A DNA stretch of 64,000 bases from Treponema_C sp050937815 (GTDB lineage: Bacteria > Spirochaetota > Spirochaetia > Treponematales > Treponemataceae), in the NCBI RefSeq assembly GCF_050937815.1, contig NZ_JACDIJ010000001.1:62001-126000 (forward strand). The letters are read 5' to 3'. A program made the position numbers and the translations under genes. Below are positions 16,866 to 25,990 of this stretch, in pieces. How positions within the stretch are numbered: position 1 is the first letter of the stretch; each line of letters opens with the position of its first letter. A model generated the notes under the pieces. It had not been told where the DNA came from. It saw nothing but the letters and a program-made list of their open reading frames with translations, and did not search any database.

Positions 16866-17723
16866 TCAGTTATCATAGCCCAATTCTTTTAAAGTTTCGC
16901 GATCCGCCATCGATTCTCCCATGTCGGAATCTTCGTCTTCGTCGTCATCGTCAAAATCGTCTTCAAAATCGGTCAGGCTTCCCGTATCATCAAGGTGGAA
17001 GTAGTCGTTTTCACCGTCTTCAGCTTCCTGATAATATAAAATGCGGCTGCAATACGGACAAAAATTAATATCATCTCCGTTCCGTACTTGGTTGGCAAAT
17101 TGTGCCGGTAAAATCATGTGGCAGCCGTCGCACACGTTTCCTTTTACGGCAACAATACCGGTTTCTTTACTTTTTATTATACGTTGAAATTTAAAAATAA
17201 TTTCAGGGTCTATGCCCGGAATAATTTTTTCTTCTTGTTTTGCCAATTTATCGAGTTTTTTTTGCATGCCGGCGGTTTCTTTATTCAAAGAGGCTTTTCC
17301 GGCATTCAATTCGCTTTCTTGTACTTCAATTAATTTTTCGTCCTGTTTGAGTTTTTCATTTTGCTCGGAAAGGAGTTTTTCGTGTTTTTGCAATTCTCTG
17401 CGGATGTTTTGCTCGGCTTCGGCGGCATCGTGAATTTCTTTTTCAAGAATTTCATACTCACGGTGCGATGTTATGGTATCCATACCCTTTTCGCCTTTTT
17501 CACGTGCGGCTTCGGCTTCCGCCAATTCGGTTTTTAACTGTACAACTTTTTTGCGAAGCTCTTCATAGCCGGCATTTTTTTCAATGAATTCTTTTTTTAA
17601 ACGTGCAAGCAATTCATCCTGCGAAAAAAGTTTTTTAGGCGCTTCTTCAATTTCATGCTGAATGGCATATTTTTCCGCTAAAATATCCTGTAAATTTCTG
17701 AGCTTTTCGAAAATTTCCGTCAT
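16866..17723 (-). CDS. Coiled-coil protein with C4 zinc ribbon (DUF164 family)
   Basis: A 285-residue cytoplasmic protein. Residues ~10-170 are a long antiparallel coiled coil rich in Glu/Lys; residues ~195-235 hold a C4 zinc ribbon (CDGCHMILPAQ then FCPYCSRILYY), the combination typical of the DUF164/zf-RING_7 family. The final 45 residues are strongly acidic (DDFDDDDEDEDSD), which is not part of the usual family core. Role unknown; family members have been linked to RNA or chaperone functions in other bacteria, not testable here. It follows rpoD by 41 bases and precedes rnpB by 7. AGAAGAGG lies 12 bases upstream of the ATG, rather far for an SD. Confidence 0.9.
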   Translation of the reverse strand: MTEIFEKLRNLQDILAEKYAIQHEIEEAPKKLFSQDELLARLKKEFIEKNAGYEELRKKVVQLKTELAEAEAAREKGEKGMDTITSHREYEILEKEIHDAAEAEQNIRRELQKHEKLLSEQNEKLKQDEKLIEVQESELNAGKASLNKETAGMQKKLDKLAKQEEKIIPGIDPEIIFKFQRIIKSKETGIVAVKGNVCDGCHMILPAQFANQVRNGDDINFCPYCSRILYYQEAEDGENDYFHLDDTGSLTDFEDDFDDDDEDEDSDMGESMADRETLKELGYDN

Positions 17724-17764
17724 CTGTTTTATATACCTCTTCTTATTTTATATACTATTATCGG

Positions 17765-19546
17765 CTAAATGTCTATATAATCGCGCAAACCGCTGGAACG
17801 GCGCGGATGCCGAAGCCGCCGGAGCGCTTTTGCTTCTATTTGGCGTATGCGTTCTCTGGTAACGTTAAAATAAAGACCCACTTCTTCCAAGGTGAGCGAA
17901 TAACCGTCATCCAAACCGAAGCGCATTTTAAGAACTTCCTGTTCCCGCGGCGGCAATGTGGACAAAACCCCTTGAACTTGTTCTTGTAAAAGCGTGTAAG
18001 CGGTTTTTGTCGCCGGATTTTCGACTTCTTTGTCTTCTATAAAGTCGCGCAAAAGCGAATCTTCTTCTTCTCCGATGGGCGTTTCGAGCGAAATAGGTTC
18101 GCGCGCAACGTTTTTCACTTGTTTAACGCGGGAAACGGGCCAGCCCAATTGGTTTGCAATTTCTTCATCGCTCGGTTCGCGTCCCAAACGCTGCATAAGC
18201 TGCCGCGATTCACGCACCACCTTATTGATTTGCTCTATCATATGGACGGGAACGCGGATTGTACGCGCTTGATCCGATATGCTGCGCGTTATAGCTTGAC
18301 GTATCCACCAGGTTGCGTAAGTCGAAAACTTATACCCCTTGCGGTATTCGAATTTTTCTACCGCTTTAATAAGACCGATGTTTCCTTCCTGTATCAAATC
18401 GAACAGCTGCAAACCGCGGTTTGTGTATTTTTTTGCAATAGATACGACTAAGCGCAGGTTGGCGTTTATCAGACGGTTTTTCGCTTCTTCCATCATTTTA
18501 CGGCCGGCATTGATTTCTTGGGCCATACTCATAATGTCCTGCACATTGTTTTCGAATTCGCATTCAAGGCGGCGAAGCTTACGGTCGATTTTTTGAATTT
18601 GTGTGTATACGTCGCGGATTTCATCGGCGCTCATACCTAATTCTTCTTCAAGTTTTGCACGTTCGGATTTTATGGCAACCTTTTTTCCGAGCGTACGCAG
18701 TTGACCGTAGTCGCTGATCCGTAAATCCTTTGCTTTTTTTTCTTGGCGATGCCGGTAATCTTGAATACGGAATGTAGCGTCCATAAAGCGCGCCGAAAAC
18801 CGTTCGATTTCTTCCGATTGAATGTCGATGTTTTGCAAAAGCGGCAAAATATTTTTACGCAAACGCACCAATTCGTCGTCGTCAAAAATATTTTTTGTGG
18901 GGTCGGCTTCATAAAGCTGTTTTTTTAAGGCAACATATTGACGCATTTCGGATAAAATGGGTTTTAGATGTTCACCGTATGCGGTCCGCAAACGTCTTTT
19001 TTCGGCCATTTCTTCGTTGATTTCTTTACGGGGTCTGCCGCTTTCATGAATGTCGATGCGCGTATACGCTTTTTGGGCGACAAAATAAAATTCGGGTATC
19101 ATCATGCCCGAATTCTTTATGACATTTTTTATAATATTTTCGCCGTCTTCCATTTTTTTTGAAAGCTGTACTTCCTGTTCGGCAGTCAATAAATGTTCTT
19201 TTCCTATTTCGCGCAAATACAGGCGTATAGGATCGTCGCTTCCCGAATCTTTTTCATTGTTAACCAAATGCTTTCGTCTGCTTTCATCGATTTTAATTTC
19301 ATCGGTAATGGTTTCTTCTTCAATAAGGTCATCGGGGTCGTCTTCTTCGGAAGGGTCCTCTTCTACAAGCTGTATATTATTTTTTTCCAGCAGTATCAGA
19401 ATTTCTTCCATACGATCGGAGATAATTATTTCCTGCGGAAGGAATTCATTTACGTCTTCCCATGTGATTATTTGTTTTGCTTTTCCGTGCTCAATAAGTT
19501 TTACGACGGCAGGATCCAGTTCCTGATCTTGATCTTGATCCATCAT
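17765..19546 (-). CDS. rpoD: Primary sigma factor RpoD (sigma-70)
   Basis: Housekeeping sigma factor. The protein (about 593 aa) has region 1.1 (acidic N-terminus), region 1.2 (DPIRLYLREIG), a non-conserved region of about 200 residues, region 2 with NLRLVVSIAKKY, FDLIQEGNIGLIKAVEKF and YATWWIRQAI, region 3 and region 4 with the helix-turn-helix LTLEEVGLYFNVTRERIRQIE. I use ATG 19546, which overlaps the dnaG stop by one base (TGATG); a TTG at 19549 is also possible. It sits in the classic macromolecular-synthesis order dnaG-rpoD. Regions 2.4 and 4.2 look normal, consistent with TTGACA/TATAAT promoters seen across the window. Confidence 0.97.
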   Translation of the reverse strand: MMDQDQDQELDPAVVKLIEHGKAKQIITWEDVNEFLPQEIIISDRMEEILILLEKNNIQLVEEDPSEEDDPDDLIEEETITDEIKIDESRRKHLVNNEKDSGSDDPIRLYLREIGKEHLLTAEQEVQLSKKMEDGENIIKNVIKNSGMMIPEFYFVAQKAYTRIDIHESGRPRKEINEEMAEKRRLRTAYGEHLKPILSEMRQYVALKKQLYEADPTKNIFDDDELVRLRKNILPLLQNIDIQSEEIERFSARFMDATFRIQDYRHRQEKKAKDLRISDYGQLRTLGKKVAIKSERAKLEEELGMSADEIRDVYTQIQKIDRKLRRLECEFENNVQDIMSMAQEINAGRKMMEEAKNRLINANLRLVVSIAKKYTNRGLQLFDLIQEGNIGLIKAVEKFEYRKGYKFSTYATWWIRQAITRSISDQARTIRVPVHMIEQINKVVRESRQLMQRLGREPSDEEIANQLGWPVSRVKQVKNVAREPISLETPIGEEEDSLLRDFIEDKEVENPATKTAYTLLQEQVQGVLSTLPPREQEVLKMRFGLDDGYSLTLEEVGLYFNVTRERIRQIEAKALRRLRHPRRSSGLRDYIDI

Positions 19547-21333
19547 CAATAAGTACCCTTTAAATTATTTAATTCTTCATCTATGTTCATTTTTTCCGTT
19601 AAAAGAGTGTTGAGTTCCCGCATCGTTTCCGGAGAACCGTCATTTAAGTAACGAATTCTGTTCACAATACGATCGCGTTTGCGTTTTAAACTGTTTTTGC
19701 GAATCAAACGTATACTGTCATCGACTGCTTGGCGGGAATTAAGGGTGAATTCCCCGGATGTAACCGCTTTGGCTATCATAGTACGTATTTCACCGCTGCA
19801 GCGCTGCAATATACTGTCGGAACTGACCGCATCTTCTCTAAAACACTCTTCCAATGTAACGAACATATCCCGTGCTATTGCATCATCAAAATCATCGGCA
19901 GTAAGAGAGGAACGCATTATACTGAAATAATCGGGATTGGCAATAACAGCAAGAACAGAGCGCATTTCGGCGTTAGGTTTAAAACCTCTATTTGAACGCT
20001 GTACTGTATCCGGTTCCCTAACCTCCAGTCTTGTGCGTGCAGATTCACGGTTTACATAATCGGCTCTTACCGCTTCAGGTTTTAACTGCAATGCCTGACA
20101 TAATTGTTCAAAACACGATTCTCTATGTATGTCCGATTGCAGAGCGTCCAAATACGGAAAATAGGCTAAACATATTTTTGTTTTACCTTCGGGCGTATGT
20201 GCCGGATATTGGCGCATCAGATCGGATAATAAAAAATCACCATCTAATATAGCATTTTTAACAAAATTTGTCAACGTTTCGGCTCCCGACTTTAATAAAA
20301 TTTCCGCCGGATCTTTGCCTTCATTGAGCACAATAATTTTTACCGATATATTGTTTTTTCTGCACAATAAAACGGCCTTATATGTGGCCTTTTTGCCTGC
20401 CGCATCGGAATCGAAGGAAAGATAAAAAGTGTCGGCAAAGGAACGCAGTATGTGCACTTGTTCTTCGGTCAAAGCCGTTCCCAAAGGCGCAACCGCATTT
20501 TTTATGCCGGCTTGATGATACGCGATTACATCCATATATCCTTCACATAAAATAACCGTTTTCGAAGAGCGTATGTGCTGTTTTGCCGCATAAAAAGCGT
20601 AGAGTGTTTCGCCCTTTTTATATTGTATGAGTTCGCCGGAATTGATATATTTCGGTCCTTCACCGGATAAAAGCCGTGCGCCGAAAGCTACTACCCTGCC
20701 CTGTCTGTTTTGAATGGGGAACATAAGACGGTTTGAAAAAAAGGATATGTCCGGATATTTTTTTGAAAATAAGCCCGATTCACTTAGAAATTCGTCGCTG
20801 TAATTTTTTGACTTTAAAAAATTTTTAAGCCAATAACGGTCGGCGGGTGAAAAACCGAGTTGAAACTCTTCAATGCTTTTATCGGAAATGCCGCGCCGTT
20901 TAAGATACTCCAAAACCGGTTTTCCCATATCGGCGGACGTTAAAAAAAAGTGATAAGTTCCGCTTACCCGCTCGTATAAGTCTATGTATCGGTCTTTTGA
21001 ATTTTTTAAATCCTGCTCGATGTTTATATTGCCGTCCTCGAAGATAACTTCGGCACCGCATTTTTTTGCCAAAAATAAAACCGCTTCGGAAAAATTGACT
21101 TTTTCCATTTCCATATAAAAGTTTATGAGGCCGCCGCCGACACCGCATCCGAAACAGTGGTACATTTTACGCTCGGCATTTACATGAAATGAGGGCGTTT
21201 TTTCGTTGTGAAAGGGACAGCAGCCCCACCACTCTTCTCCGCGTCTTTCCAGCCTTGTATATTCGCCGACAAGGGCAATCATATCGGTGCGTGCGTTTAT
21301 TTCATCTATAGTGTGCGGTGAAAATTTCGCCAT
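19546..21333 (-). CDS. dnaG: DNA primase DnaG
   Basis: Synthesises RNA primers at the replication fork. In order: CHC2 zinc finger with C39, H42, C60 and C63; the catalytic core with RNR-type FSNRLMFPI and VVAFGARLL; Toprim domain with CEGYMDVIAY and LSFDSDAAGKKA; and a C-terminal helical domain (about 430-595) that would bind the helicase. Length 595 is typical. It begins 3 bases after the mltG stop with no SD of its own and is likely translated by coupling. Confidence 0.97.
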   Translation of the reverse strand: MAKFSPHTIDEINARTDMIALVGEYTRLERRGEEWWGCCPFHNEKTPSFHVNAERKMYHCFGCGVGGGLINFYMEMEKVNFSEAVLFLAKKCGAEVIFEDGNINIEQDLKNSKDRYIDLYERVSGTYHFFLTSADMGKPVLEYLKRRGISDKSIEEFQLGFSPADRYWLKNFLKSKNYSDEFLSESGLFSKKYPDISFFSNRLMFPIQNRQGRVVAFGARLLSGEGPKYINSGELIQYKKGETLYAFYAAKQHIRSSKTVILCEGYMDVIAYHQAGIKNAVAPLGTALTEEQVHILRSFADTFYLSFDSDAAGKKATYKAVLLCRKNNISVKIIVLNEGKDPAEILLKSGAETLTNFVKNAILDGDFLLSDLMRQYPAHTPEGKTKICLAYFPYLDALQSDIHRESCFEQLCQALQLKPEAVRADYVNRESARTRLEVREPDTVQRSNRGFKPNAEMRSVLAVIANPDYFSIMRSSLTADDFDDAIARDMFVTLEECFREDAVSSDSILQRCSGEIRTMIAKAVTSGEFTLNSRQAVDDSIRLIRKNSLKRKRDRIVNRIRYLNDGSPETMRELNTLLTEKMNIDEELNNLKGTY

Positions 21334-21336
21334 AGG

Positions 21337-22446
21337 CTATTGTGCCGTCCGTTTTGTAGGTATGGGGGCAGCTTCTTTATGGCTGTCGAAATTTTCGGTA
21401 AAAATATGGCTTCCTTTTGTGCTGTCGGTAAGCCTAAAGTAATAATAGCTTGTTTTAGGCGGTGCGGCGGCGGCCTTCAAAGCGGTTAAGCCCGGATTTG
21501 AAATGGGACCGGGCGGTAAGCCCGCCCACTTATATGTATTATAGGGGTTGTCGATTTTCGTATCCTCTATTTTGATTAGTTCCGGATGTTCTCTGCCTTC
21601 AATTTCCGTTAAAATATAGACAAGGGTCGCGCAAGAATATAAACCGATATTTTTTTTCAGTCTGTTTACAAAAACGCTTGCAATCAGGGGCGCTTCTTCC
21701 GGAATACGGTATTCGCGCTCGATAATCGAAGCTAAAATAACGATATTATGTAAATCCTGTGCCGTTTGATTGTTTTTATCGTTCAGCTCGCTTAAGCTGC
21801 GTATTTTTGTGAAAAAATTGTTTGCCAAAAGCCGTACTACTTTTTCCGCGTTCATTCCGTAATCGAAATTATACGTGTCGGGAAAAAGATAGCCTTCGAA
21901 AGAAGCTGCCGGAATGCCGAATTCGTTAAGCAAATCGGTTTTGTGTGCGGCTTGTATAAAATCCTGTGCGGATGTAACGCCGTTTTTTTCAAGAATTTCG
22001 GCGATTTTTCGCAGGGTAAGACCTTCGGCCAGGGCTACGCTGATGTATTCTTGACGCCCGGATTGCAAAAGCGCGCATATTTCGGAAACGGACATACCTC
22101 CGTTTATTTTATAGATACCCGCTTTTAAAAATATCCGTTTAAACCGTCCGTACAGGTAAAAAAAATCGGCCGAACGGATTATACCCTGTGCTTTTAAATC
22201 GCGCGCGACCGTACGCAATGTCGCTCCGCTTGCAACAATCATGCGGTATTCGTCTGTTTCGGTACCCGTATCCGAAGCGTCACTTTTGTTCGAATCGGTA
22301 CTTTTGTCTGAAGCGGCTAACAGGGGCACAAAGGCATGATAGGCGTACAAGGCATAGGCCGCCGCCGGAATACAAATCAAAAGCAGGATTGCACATAAAA
22401 CCGTGTATTTTTTATTTTTCTTTTTATTTTTCATTAAAATCTTCAT
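21337..22446 (-). CDS. mltG: Endolytic murein transglycosylase MltG
   Basis: YceG-like enzyme that cleaves nascent glycan strands. The 369-residue protein has one N-terminal helix, a LysM-like region (about 65-150) and the catalytic domain with IVILASIIERE, containing the catalytic glutamate, and YNTYKWAGLPPGPISNPG near the end. The ATG at 22446 (MKILMKN) is chosen because AAAGG sits six bases upstream; a TTG at 22470 would extend it by eight residues. The start overlaps the preceding 64-codon gene by 23 bases. Residues ~55-75 are a Ser/Asp/Thr-rich linker. Confidence 0.94.
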   Translation of the reverse strand: MKILMKNKKKNKKYTVLCAILLLICIPAAAYALYAYHAFVPLLAASDKSTDSNKSDASDTGTETDEYRMIVASGATLRTVARDLKAQGIIRSADFFYLYGRFKRIFLKAGIYKINGGMSVSEICALLQSGRQEYISVALAEGLTLRKIAEILEKNGVTSAQDFIQAAHKTDLLNEFGIPAASFEGYLFPDTYNFDYGMNAEKVVRLLANNFFTKIRSLSELNDKNNQTAQDLHNIVILASIIEREYRIPEEAPLIASVFVNRLKKNIGLYSCATLVYILTEIEGREHPELIKIEDTKIDNPYNTYKWAGLPPGPISNPGLTALKAAAAPPKTSYYYFRLTDSTKGSHIFTENFDSHKEAAPIPTKRTAQ

Positions 22447-22618
22447 TAAAAAACCTTTCCGCTTCTTCAATCGTCATGGAATTATAAATGCAGGATTCGA
22501 GAAAAGAAAAAAAATTCTGCAATTCTTCCGGAAGACTGTCTTCGTGTTTGCGAAAAAATAAAGCAAGCTGCTTTATTTCATGCAAGGAAAAACGGTATTC
22601 GCCGGTTCCGGTTTTCAT
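22424..22618 (-). CDS. Small conserved-looking protein (64 aa)
   Basis: A 64-residue acidic helical protein (MKTGTGEYRFSLHEIKQLA..., ending AERFFNEDFNEK). I do not recognise the family. It is supported as a gene by its tight coupling: its ATG overlaps the metallo-hydrolase stop (ATGA) and its 3' end overlaps the mltG start. The longer frame reaching 22690 is antisense-free but lies wholly within the hydrolase gene, so the short form is preferred. Confidence 0.7.
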   Translation of the reverse strand: MKTGTGEYRFSLHEIKQLALFFRKHEDSLPEELQNFFSFLESCIYNSMTIEEAERFFNEDFNEK

Positions 22619-23553
22619 AAATGGATTTCCTGTCCCTCTATTGCCAAATGAACCGTCACTTTTCCGCCGCACACATAATCGGAATACCATTGTGCGGATT
22701 TTAATATTGTGTGTACTTTTTTATCATCGTACATGGGTTCGTGATGAAATAAATATAAGTGTTTTATATGCCAAAAAACGGCAAAATCGATGGCATAACA
22801 AAAAGCCGAGTGCCCCCACCCTTCTTTTTGTGCCGTTTCTTCGACTGTGTACTGGGCATCCAATACCAAAACATCGGTATTTTCAAAAAAGGCGATATTT
22901 TCTTCGGTACGATCAAAATCGATTTGTCTGAGTTCCACATCGGTTGCGTAGATAAAGCGTTTGCCGTTTTCAATAAACAAATACGAATGGGAGCCTCCGG
23001 GATGGAACATCGCTTTTGTCATAATTTGCATGCCGCCGATGGTAAAGGGCACGGAATCTTTAATATCGTGCCAGATAATTTGTTTTGTTAAAGACTCGAT
23101 GGGAACGGGAAAAAACGGCGGCTGCATTTGTTCTTTTAAAAAACGGCGCATGTTCGGATAATTCGAATAAATATTCAAAACCGTATCGGGTTTATATGCC
23201 GGATCGAAAAAGGGCAAACCTTGAATATGGTCCCAGTGAAAATGCGAAAATAAAAGATGAAAAACCTCATTTTGATTTTTTGTATATTGCTTGCCGCACA
23301 TACGGATGCCGGTTCCCGCATCTAAAATAATATGATCGCGGTTTTCGTTTGTGATTTCCAAACATGCGGTATTGCCGCCGATAGTTCCGTATAAATATTC
23401 GGGCAGGTTTGCAATAAAGTTTTGGCGTGCGTTTTCCGATTCCAAATCGCGTACCGAAATTCTGGATACAACGGCAACTATTTTCGATTGTATTTGAGCT
23501 GCGGTTATAGGGGTTGAAATAGAGCCTCGTACGCCCCAAAAACGTATTTTCAT
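22615..23553 (-). CDS. Metallo-beta-lactamase-fold hydrolase
   Basis: A 312-residue MBL-fold enzyme. The start MKIRFWGVRGSIS is the hallmark N-terminus of a phosphodiesterase-like clade (PDE/YhfI-like); zinc ligands appear in SHFHWDHIQGLP, then FHPGGSHSY, YATDVE and the distal H in LFHHEP. GNTACLE near residue 60 is also typical. Substrate unknown; cyclic nucleotide or phosphodiester hydrolysis is the family theme. It overlaps the YkgJ-like gene and the 64-aa gene by four bases at each end, forming one unit that runs into mltG-dnaG-rpoD. Confidence 0.9.
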   Translation of the reverse strand: MKIRFWGVRGSISTPITAAQIQSKIVAVVSRISVRDLESENARQNFIANLPEYLYGTIGGNTACLEITNENRDHIILDAGTGIRMCGKQYTKNQNEVFHLLFSHFHWDHIQGLPFFDPAYKPDTVLNIYSNYPNMRRFLKEQMQPPFFPVPIESLTKQIIWHDIKDSVPFTIGGMQIMTKAMFHPGGSHSYLFIENGKRFIYATDVELRQIDFDRTEENIAFFENTDVLVLDAQYTVEETAQKEGWGHSAFCYAIDFAVFWHIKHLYLFHHEPMYDDKKVHTILKSAQWYSDYVCGGKVTVHLAIEGQEIHL

Positions 23554-24050
23554 ATTTCCGTCCCGTCCGTATTTAAGATACGGTTTATTTCCGTATATGT
23601 CAGCGGATTGTTTTTTTCGTATTTTTCGTGCAAATGTTCGATTTCTTCGGCACTGTACAGCTTGCCTCGATTTATGCCGGGGCAAGCCGCCGCTTCGGAT
23701 TCCCATGTATGCCGGTTTTGTAAAATAAAAGACCAAAACGGATAGGTGGAACACTGAATGGGTCTTGCACCGTATGCCGTACAGCCGTTATTCCATAAAA
23801 TACAGTCATAACCGGGTTTTTCCCGCAACGAAAGCACCTTTTTGCCCTCCGCATTATATACAAAACGGCAGTATAAACGTATAAATTCCGCCGCTTTCAA
23901 ATTAAACCATTTGCAAAGATTTGTCAAATCGCTTTGGGAAAGATATACGAATCCCGGCTCCGCTCGGCAGCAATGCGAACAACGAGTACAGGAAAAATGT
24001 AAACCCTGCGAATAAAAGGTATCGGCCATATCACTACATAATCGGTACAT
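23550..24050 (-). CDS. YkgJ-family cysteine-cluster protein
   Basis: A 166-residue protein with the family motif CTRCSHCCR near residue 21, YDCILWNNGCTAYGARPIQCSTYPFW in the middle and a late cysteine in AACPGI. These cysteines are thought to bind zinc or an Fe-S cluster; no reaction is known for the family. The start is uncertain: ATG at 24050, or ATG at 24029 (MADTFYSQG), neither with an SD. It is the first gene after the tRNA-Tyr terminator and so probably leads the long dnaG-rpoD unit. Confidence 0.88.
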   Translation of the reverse strand: MYRLCSDMADTFYSQGLHFSCTRCSHCCRAEPGFVYLSQSDLTNLCKWFNLKAAEFIRLYCRFVYNAEGKKVLSLREKPGYDCILWNNGCTAYGARPIQCSTYPFWSFILQNRHTWESEAAACPGINRGKLYSAEEIEHLHEKYEKNNPLTYTEINRILNTDGTEI

Positions 24051-24063
24051 AAATCGATCACAA

Positions 24064-24105
24064 TAAAAAAAAGGCTATTCCACTGGTTTACAATGAAATA
24101 GCCTT
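24064..24105 (-). terminator. Rho-independent terminator of the tRNA-Thr/tRNA-Tyr unit
   Basis: On the minus strand, directly after tRNA-Tyr, a nine-base stem (AAGGCTATT at 24097-24105 paired with 24071-24079) with a 17-base loop is followed by a run of eight T. It separates the tRNA transcript from the YkgJ-like gene. Confidence 0.88.
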
Positions 24106-24187
24106 TGGGGAGAGAAGGATTCGAACCTTCGAAGGCGGAGCCAACAGATTTACAGTCTGCCCCCTTTGACCGCTCGGGAACCTCCCC
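24106..24187 (-). tRNA. tRNA-Tyr (anticodon GTA)
   Basis: An 82-nt class II tRNA on the minus strand: acceptor GGGGAGG with CTCCCC and discriminator A, D-arm CCGAGCGG, anticodon stem GCAGA/TCTGT around loop CTGTAAA (anticodon GTA), long variable arm and T-arm GTTCGAATC. CCA is not encoded. It lies 21 bases downstream of tRNA-Thr and shares its transcript. Confidence 0.96.
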
Positions 24188-24208
24188 GTATATTCTCAGT
24201 TCACAGCA

Positions 24209-24282
24209 AGCCAACTCAGGGATTCGAACCCTGGACCCCGAGATTACAAATCACGTGCTCTGGCCAGCTGAGCTAAGTTGGC
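24209..24282 (-). tRNA. tRNA-Thr (anticodon TGT)
   Basis: A 74-nt tRNA on the minus strand: acceptor GCCAACT/AGTTGGC with discriminator T, D-arm AGCTCAGCTGGCCAGAGC, anticodon loop TTTGTAA (anticodon TGT) on a stem with one T-T mismatch, T-arm GGTTCGAATCC. CCA is not encoded. Confidence 0.95.
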
Positions 24283-24353
24283 GGTAACGAACGTGTAACA
24301 ATCTACACTAAGATGAAAAAAAGGTCAATAGTGAAAAGGGGTAAATTGTATTT

Positions 24354-25988
24354 TTAAACATTTTTACACACATTTTCATAGAGCGGAATATATGCAGTAC
24401 TTATGATTTTTTTCCATGAATATTCGTTTTGTACGTATTGTGCGGCTTTAGCGGCGAGGGCGGTAAAAAAATCGGGATTTTTTTGTTTTTTGGCGGCCAA
24501 TGCCGATAAAATCCGCGCAAGCGTATCCGGCGTATTGTCGGCATATAAAAAACCCGTTTTACCGTCTACTATTTTTTGCAAACCGCCGCATGCATGGGCA
24601 ATCGGTATGGTACCGTACAGTTGTGCAATAAAATCTTCCAAACCGCAGGGTTCGAAAATACTGGGCAGTACTATAAAATCGGCTACCGCAACGCATAATC
24701 GGGCTGCCGAACGTTCGTAGCCGCGAAGATACAGGTATTTACCGGGGAATTGGTCTGCCAAAGCTTCTTGCTGTTTTTCCAATTCGGTGTTTCCCTGCCC
24801 CGTTACGATAAATCGCACGTAATCACAGTTTTTTAATACGATTTTTGCCGCGTCGGCTAAAATATTCGTTCCCTTTTGATGAACCATCCGTCCGTGATAC
24901 GAAAAAAATACCGTTTTATGTAGGCCGTTTGTATCCGGCATTGTCGAATCCGGTATCGGCATTGTATCGGGCGGCAAAAGAAAACCGTATTGTTTTAATT
25001 CCGGGCGATTTTTTTTATGAAACGGATTCGAATAATACTCGATAAATTCTTTACGGCATCTATATTTACCGGTAAAGTCGCCGGCCGAAGGATTGAATGT
25101 GTGCGGAAGCATTGAAACGCTTATGTTTGCAGGATTGTATGTATCGTATTCTATGCCGTTTGTGATGCCCGTAATCCGGGTGTTGCGCCGTGCAAAAACC
25201 GCCGAAAGCCCCCCGGAATTGGCATCGCGGGGATCCGTCAGTTCTTTTGCATACCAAGGCGATACCGTTGTAAGCTCGGCATACGGCTCGGCAAGAAGAT
25301 AGGGTTCGCAGCACCCTGAAATCACGCAGCCGTCAAAAAGATGTTCCGGCAACTGCAAAAACAAAGCCGCCCTGTCCTTGTCTATTTCGTGCCGATAGGC
25401 ATTGCCCGCATTGTGAATTGTCAAAACAAAACGGGTCGTATTATATGTGTTATCATATAAGGCATCATTACGGGCTATAAACGGAATAAGGGCGGCGGCG
25501 GCATCATGACAGTGAATTATATCGGGGATTGAGTTGCGCTTTATATCCTTTGCGGCACACAAACGCCCGTATTCGAGAACTCCTTTTTGAAACAAGACGT
25601 TCAGTAAAAGCGCATCTTCATGGCCTTTTCCCTGCATATGACGGTGATTTAAACGTTCTTCGGCTTCCGTATAGGTATAAACGCCACTTTTTTCCGTAAA
25701 AAGCGAGTGAATAATAAAAACAAAGGAAATATGGTGAAAAAGCCCTTCGGCAAAATGGAGCGTGTATTCGCGGTTTTCGGCTTTTATACGGGCGGCATGT
25801 TCACGGATTTTAAAATCGCGTATTTTTTGCACCGCGGTGCAGCCGTATAGAGGAATAAATACGCAAACGTTAAAGTTATTTTGATACAGCTGCTCGGCTA
25901 AAGCCCTTACGACATTTTTAACGCCGCCGGCTTCGGCAATACCCGCATATTCGCGGCTTACAAGCCAAATCGTTTTTTGTTCGTTCAT
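24354..25988 (-). CDS. glgA: Glycogen synthase (GT5 family)
   Basis: Extends alpha-1,4-glucan from a nucleotide-glucose donor. The 544-residue protein has a starch-synthase N-domain (residues 1-~290) and a GT1-type C-domain with SYHGRMVHQKGTNILADA, VTGQGNTELE and the donor-site loop PSIFEPCGLEDF. The canonical KTGGL donor motif near the N-terminus reads EAGGV here, an exchange of the usual lysine. I use ATG 25988 (MNEQKTIW); an upstream in-frame extension of 30 residues overlaps the chorismate mutase gene. It begins 2 bases after that gene's stop and is likely coupled to it. No other glycogen genes are in the window apart from a GH57-like gene at 51361. Confidence 0.92.
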   Translation of the reverse strand: MNEQKTIWLVSREYAGIAEAGGVKNVVRALAEQLYQNNFNVCVFIPLYGCTAVQKIRDFKIREHAARIKAENREYTLHFAEGLFHHISFVFIIHSLFTEKSGVYTYTEAEERLNHRHMQGKGHEDALLLNVLFQKGVLEYGRLCAAKDIKRNSIPDIIHCHDAAAALIPFIARNDALYDNTYNTTRFVLTIHNAGNAYRHEIDKDRAALFLQLPEHLFDGCVISGCCEPYLLAEPYAELTTVSPWYAKELTDPRDANSGGLSAVFARRNTRITGITNGIEYDTYNPANISVSMLPHTFNPSAGDFTGKYRCRKEFIEYYSNPFHKKNRPELKQYGFLLPPDTMPIPDSTMPDTNGLHKTVFFSYHGRMVHQKGTNILADAAKIVLKNCDYVRFIVTGQGNTELEKQQEALADQFPGKYLYLRGYERSAARLCVAVADFIVLPSIFEPCGLEDFIAQLYGTIPIAHACGGLQKIVDGKTGFLYADNTPDTLARILSALAAKKQKNPDFFTALAAKAAQYVQNEYSWKKIISTAYIPLYENVCKNV

Positions 25989-25990
25989 TT

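Noticed and set aside
17765..19546. Stress or flagellar sigma factor
   Set aside because: Full regions 1.2 to 4.2, the dnaG neighbour and length identify the primary sigma factor.
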